Source: PoT sp049331405
Lineage (GTDB): Bacteria; Planctomycetota; Planctomycetia; Isosphaerales; Isosphaeraceae
Assembly: GCF_049331405.1 (NCBI RefSeq)
Contig: NZ_CP186274.1
Span: 3,720,001 to 3,784,000, forward strand
DNA: 64,000 bases
Direction: 5' to 3'
Made by a program: the position numbers and the translations under genes. Below, piece by piece: positions 61,032 to 64,000 of the stretch. Each line of letters begins with the position of its first letter. The stretch's first letter is position 1. Below the pieces are notes generated by a model, which was given only the letters and a program-made list of their open reading frames with translations, was not told the DNA's origin and ran no database searches.

Positions 61032-61928
61032 ATGCGTTGGAACGATAGGGTTTATGGCGACTCGGCCATCGACGACTCCGGGCTGATCGCCCTCATCGAG
61101 TGCCCCACGTTCCAGCGTCTGAAACAGATCCGCCAGGCGGGGCCCTCCGCCTTCGCGTTCCCGTTCAAGACGGTGACCCGTTTCGAGCATTCCCTGGGGG
61201 TCTACCTCCTGCTCCGTCGCTTCGGCGCGGACCTTCGTGAGCAGGTCGCCGGCCTCCTCCACGACATCTCCCACACGGCCTTCTCCCACGCCGTCGACTT
61301 CGTCTTCGCCTCGGAGGAGCACGACCATCACGAGCAGCTCAAGCCACTCTTCCTGAAGCGCCCGGACATGGTCGAGGCCCTAAAGGGCCTCGGATTCGAG
61401 CCCGAGCAGTTCTTCGACGATTCGATCTATCCTCTCCTCGAGCGTCCCCTGCCCGATCTCTGCGCGGATCGCGTCGACTACTTTTTCCGCGACAGCCTCG
61501 CCTGCGATGTGACCACGCCGTCCGACGTCACCGGCTTTTTAAACGATCTCGAAGTGGTCGATAACACCATCGTTTTTAAGCACGTCGAGATCGCCAAGCG
61601 CGTCGCCAAGGCGTTCTCGGTGATGAATCAGAACTGGTGGGCTAGCGAGATCGAGTCTTATATCTACAACGAATTCGCCGACATCCTACGCGAGGGGTTT
61701 CGCGGGGGCGACCTCGTGAAAGACGACCTCCTGTCGGATGACACCGAGGTCATGAACAAGCTGCGGGCCTCGTCGAGCCCCGTGATCCGGGCGAAGCTCG
61801 AGCACATTCTGCATTTCGACGAGAAACGGCTCGAGGGCTTCTCGCCTCAGGTCCTCCCGAAGAATCGCTGGATCGACCCGCCCGTGCGACACGGGCGGAC
61901 CTTCAAGAACCTCTCCCAGATCCAGTGA
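61032..61928 (+). CDS. HD-domain phosphohydrolase (SAMHD1/dNTPase-like)
   Basis: 298 residues of the COG1078-type HD family. The metal ligands are visible: His53 (RFEHSLGVYLLL), His77-Asp78 (GLLHDISHTAFSH) and Asp146 (CADRVDYFF). The Gln/Arg-containing FQRLKQIRQAG segment before them matches the deoxynucleotide triphosphohydrolase/SAMHD1 group. It may hydrolyse dNTPs or another nucleotide; the precise substrate is unknown. GGAGAA precedes the ATG. It ends 29 bases before nadB, which is convergent. Confidence 0.9.
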   Translation: MRWNDRVYGDSAIDDSGLIALIECPTFQRLKQIRQAGPSAFAFPFKTVTRFEHSLGVYLLLRRFGADLREQVAGLLHDISHTAFSHAVDFVFASEEHDHHEQLKPLFLKRPDMVEALKGLGFEPEQFFDDSIYPLLERPLPDLCADRVDYFFRDSLACDVTTPSDVTGFLNDLEVVDNTIVFKHVEIAKRVAKAFSVMNQNWWASEIESYIYNEFADILREGFRGGDLVKDDLLSDDTEVMNKLRASSSPVIRAKLEHILHFDEKRLEGFSPQVLPKNRWIDPPVRHGRTFKNLSQIQ

Positions 61929-61957
61929 GGCTCTTCAGCAGCCACCCAAAGGTTCGA

Positions 61958-63613
61958 TCAAGGGAGGACTAGCGGGTTGGACTGGTCGCCGATCTCGAAA
62001 GCCGGTCGCTGCAGGCTGATGTGATGGGCCCAGGCGGGGTTGGGCTCCGGGAAGTCGCGACGGGTGTGGACCCCGCGTGATTCCTCGCGCTCGGAGGCCG
62101 TGGCGATCATCAGCCGCGCGACGACGAGCATGTTCTGCATCGTCCAGCCGGCCGGATCCGGGAAGACCTGGCCGAGGACATAGCGGCACCAGAAGTCGAC
62201 CTGATCGGCCGCCTCGGCGAGACTCTTGGCATCCCTGCTGATCCCGACCGATCGCCACATCAGGGCCCGGAGCGACTCGCGGATATCCGCCAGGTCGAGT
62301 GGGTCGTGCTTCACCACGGGCGAGTCGCCGTGGATCGGGGGCACCTCGAGCGGCACCGAAGGGGACGAGTCGAGCATCCGCACGATGTCCTCGGCCGCCC
62401 GCGCCCCGTGAACAAGCCCCTCGAGGAGGCTGTTTGAAGCCAGGCGGTTGGCGCCATGGAGGCCGGAGCTGCTGACCTCCCCCGCAGCCCAGAGGCCGGG
62501 CAAGGTCGTGCGGCCATCGTGGTCGATGGTCACGCCGCCGATCATGTAATGCGCACCGGGACGCACGGGAATGGGGTCGCGGGTCATGTCGAGGTCGAAG
62601 CCCCGGCAGAGGCGGTCAATCCCCGGGAACCGGTCGCGAATGTAACTGGCGTCGAGGTGCGAGAGGTCGAGGTAGACGCAGGGGTGCTGGGTCTTGGCCA
62701 TCTGGGCGGTGATGGCCCTCGAGACGTCGTCGCGAGGTGCCAGCTCCGCCAGCTTGTGGTATTCGGGCATGAACCGATGGCCGTTACGATCGCGGAGGTA
62801 CGCCCCTTCGCCGCGGAGGGCCTCGGTCAGCAGGTGTCGGGAGGAGCCGGCGATGTAGAGCACGGTCGGGTGGAATTGCATGAATTCCATGTCCCGAAGC
62901 TCGGCCCCCGCGCGATACGCCAATGCATGCCCGTCACCTGTGGCGATGGGCGGGTTCGTCGTCTCGCGGAAGAGCTGCCCCGCGCCTCCCGTCGCCAGGA
63001 GGACGGCCCTCGCCCATACGAAGGCGGGGCCTCGGCGACGATCCCAGACCAGGCCGCCTCGGCAGCGTCCCTCGTGCGTGAGCAGGTCAATCGTGAAGCT
63101 GTTCTGCCAGACGCGGACGTTCTTCCGGGTCCGCACCCGCTCGATGACGGCCCTCATCATTTCCTGACCGGTGGCGTCTCCGAGGGCATGCACGATCCGG
63201 GGATGCGAGTGGCCCCCTTCGCGAGTGAGAGCCACCTGCCCGTCGACCTCGTCGAACACCGTCCCCCACGCCATCAACTCGGCGATCCGTTGCGGGGCTT
63301 CCTTGATCACGGTGGCGACGACGTCGGGGTCGCAGAGCCCCTTGCCCGCGGCGAGGGTGTCGGCGATGTGGTCGTCGAAGTGATCCTCGGGGTCGAGGAC
63401 CCCGGCGATGCCCCCCTGGGCGTAAACGCTGTTGCTCTCCCGGACCCCGTCCTTCGTCACCACGAGGACGCGATGCGGCTCCGGGATCCCGAGCGCTGCT
63501 CGCAGCCCGGCGACGCCGCCGCCGATGATGAGCACGTCCGCGAAGTGGTGCGGCAGGTCGCGCAGGTCGAAGTCGACGAGGTACCGGCGGGGCAATGCGA
63601 GGGGAGCTAGCAT
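61958..63613 (-). CDS. nadB: L-aspartate oxidase
   Basis: 551-residue FAD enzyme that oxidises L-aspartate to iminoaspartate in de novo NAD synthesis. The FAD motif is VLIIGGGVAGLRAALG, followed by SNSVYAQGGIAGVLDPEDH, REGGHSHPRIVHALGDATG, ATGGAGQLFRETTNPP, MEFMQFHPTVLY and the Arg-rich PGLWAAGEVSSSGLHGANRLASNS near the C-terminal part. Its C-terminal helical domain is normal. nadA and nadC are not in this window. A strong hairpin upstream ends the preceding minus-strand gene. Confidence 0.95.
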   Translation of the reverse strand: MLAPLALPRRYLVDFDLRDLPHHFADVLIIGGGVAGLRAALGIPEPHRVLVVTKDGVRESNSVYAQGGIAGVLDPEDHFDDHIADTLAAGKGLCDPDVVATVIKEAPQRIAELMAWGTVFDEVDGQVALTREGGHSHPRIVHALGDATGQEMMRAVIERVRTRKNVRVWQNSFTIDLLTHEGRCRGGLVWDRRRGPAFVWARAVLLATGGAGQLFRETTNPPIATGDGHALAYRAGAELRDMEFMQFHPTVLYIAGSSRHLLTEALRGEGAYLRDRNGHRFMPEYHKLAELAPRDDVSRAITAQMAKTQHPCVYLDLSHLDASYIRDRFPGIDRLCRGFDLDMTRDPIPVRPGAHYMIGGVTIDHDGRTTLPGLWAAGEVSSSGLHGANRLASNSLLEGLVHGARAAEDIVRMLDSSPSVPLEVPPIHGDSPVVKHDPLDLADIRESLRALMWRSVGISRDAKSLAEAADQVDFWCRYVLGQVFPDPAGWTMQNMLVVARLMIATASEREESRGVHTRRDFPEPNPAWAHHISLQRPAFEIGDQSNPLVLP

Positions 63614-63712
63614 GGGTCTACGTCTTACCTCACCACTCTCGATTCATGGCATCGACGAACGAGCCCGCGACGGCGCGGATCGAGTGTGATTGAATCATTC
63701 CGCCTAGTAAAA

Positions 63713-63741
63713 GTCGACGGCATGCCGGGCATGCCGTCGAC
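63713..63741 (-). terminator. terminator of gene entering from the right edge
   Basis: 13-bp perfect inverted repeat (63713-63725 with 63729-63741) and three-base loop. On the minus strand TTTTACTAGG follows. It lies about 30 bases after the stop of the partial gene and before nadB. Confidence 0.75.
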
Positions 63742-63771
63742 CGAGTTTCTGCCATCACGAGGTCATTCTCG

Positions 63772-64000
63772 TCAATTCCCGCCGGATCCGGCTCCCGAAC
63801 CGTTATCGGCGGGGGCGGACCGGGCCGGATTCAGGACCTTCGACCGCGAGAGGCTGCTCTTGTAGGCCTCATAACCGGATCGGAGCTCGGGCGGGACCTG
63901 GAACCGGGCTCCTTCCACGTTATCCCGGATCTGGTCCTCGGTCCCATCCTGGCGGTCGCGGACGGTCTTGCCCGTGACTCGAGTCCCCGAGTTGAAGCCG
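63772..64000 (-). CDS. C-terminal end of a hypothetical protein (partial)
   Basis: 75 codons plus stop (TGA at 63774-63772) at the window edge on the minus strand, frame open to base 64000. The visible part is polar: VRDRQDGTEDQIRDNVEGAR, FQVPPELRSGYEAYKSSLSR, ending in a flexible Ser/Gly-rich tail (NGSGAGSGGN). It lacks a known domain. A terminator follows. It may be the tail of a coiled-coil or membrane-surface protein; the 5' part is outside the window. Confidence 0.7.
   Translation of the reverse strand, partial: GFNSGTRVTGKTVRDRQDGTEDQIRDNVEGARFQVPPELRSGYEAYKSSLSRSKVLNPARSAPADNGSGAGSGGN

Overview
The window looks like a GC-rich chromosomal segment of a planctomycete, most likely from the Isosphaeraceae (Singulisphaera, Paludisphaera or Tautonia-like). 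This rests on two DUF1559 pseudopilin-like proteins with the H-X9-DG C-terminus, each followed by a small lipoprotein, a PEP-CTERM protein, a DUF1573 protein, a Rho factor with a long Arg/Glu/Asp-rich N-terminal extension, and many short co-directional gene groups. I see no insertion sequence, prophage, CRISPR array or rRNA. There is one tRNA gene (Asn).

Layout. 1-1469 has little convincing coding. 1470-2908 holds a DUF1559 gene and a small lipoprotein. 2951-4248 (-) is a PTR1-like SDR overlapping a PduO-type cobalamin adenosyltransferase. 4417-6978 carries a PD40 propeller protein, a DinB-fold protein and a PEP-CTERM protein. 7569-9016 has tRNA-Asn with its own promoter and terminator, an orphan ribbon-helix-helix protein and a GbsR/MarR regulator. 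9356-12203 is citrate synthase facing a coiled-coil membrane protein. 12546-21831 is an information-processing stretch: polA, coaE, rho, ribH, a CBM9-like protein and a four-S1-domain protein. 21932-25509 (-) is argC coupled to a YfhO-like membrane protein. 25744-28873 has csrA behind a sigma-54-like promoter, then glycerate kinase, thiL and tsaE. 28890-33345 has an iron-permease-family protein, a BaiN-like flavoprotein, an unknown protein and hslUV. 33700-36067 is a DUF1573 protein facing a TPR protein.

36300-38526 is a two-gene arginine catabolic module: a TIGR00300 ornithine cyclodeaminase-like enzyme followed by an arginine dihydrolase-like enzyme. Cyanobacteria carry these as one fused protein, AgrE. 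38712-43412 has a SixA-like phosphatase, a lower-coding stretch, the second DUF1559/lipoprotein module and a DUF362 protein. 43520-49992 carries ppk1, nfo, two small conserved or unknown proteins, an RraA-like protein and a membrane-anchored MutS-like ATPase. 50338-58283 is the glycine cleavage system (gcvT, gcvH, gcvPA, gcvPB), an ABC exporter pair and a LipM-like octanoyltransferase that could prime GcvH. 58711-63613 has FHA, MoxR and HD-domain proteins and nadB (-). A truncated gene enters from the right edge.

How they fit together: the arginine module and the glycine cleavage/LipM cluster are the clearest multi-gene pathways. hslUV and thiL/tsaE are housekeeping pairs. Many transcription units end in near-perfect hairpins followed by T-runs. 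The most unusual items are the unfused AgrE pathway, the sigma-54-like element before csrA, the membrane MutS-like ATPase and the coiled-coil protein with an EF-hand/BRCT-like C-terminus.
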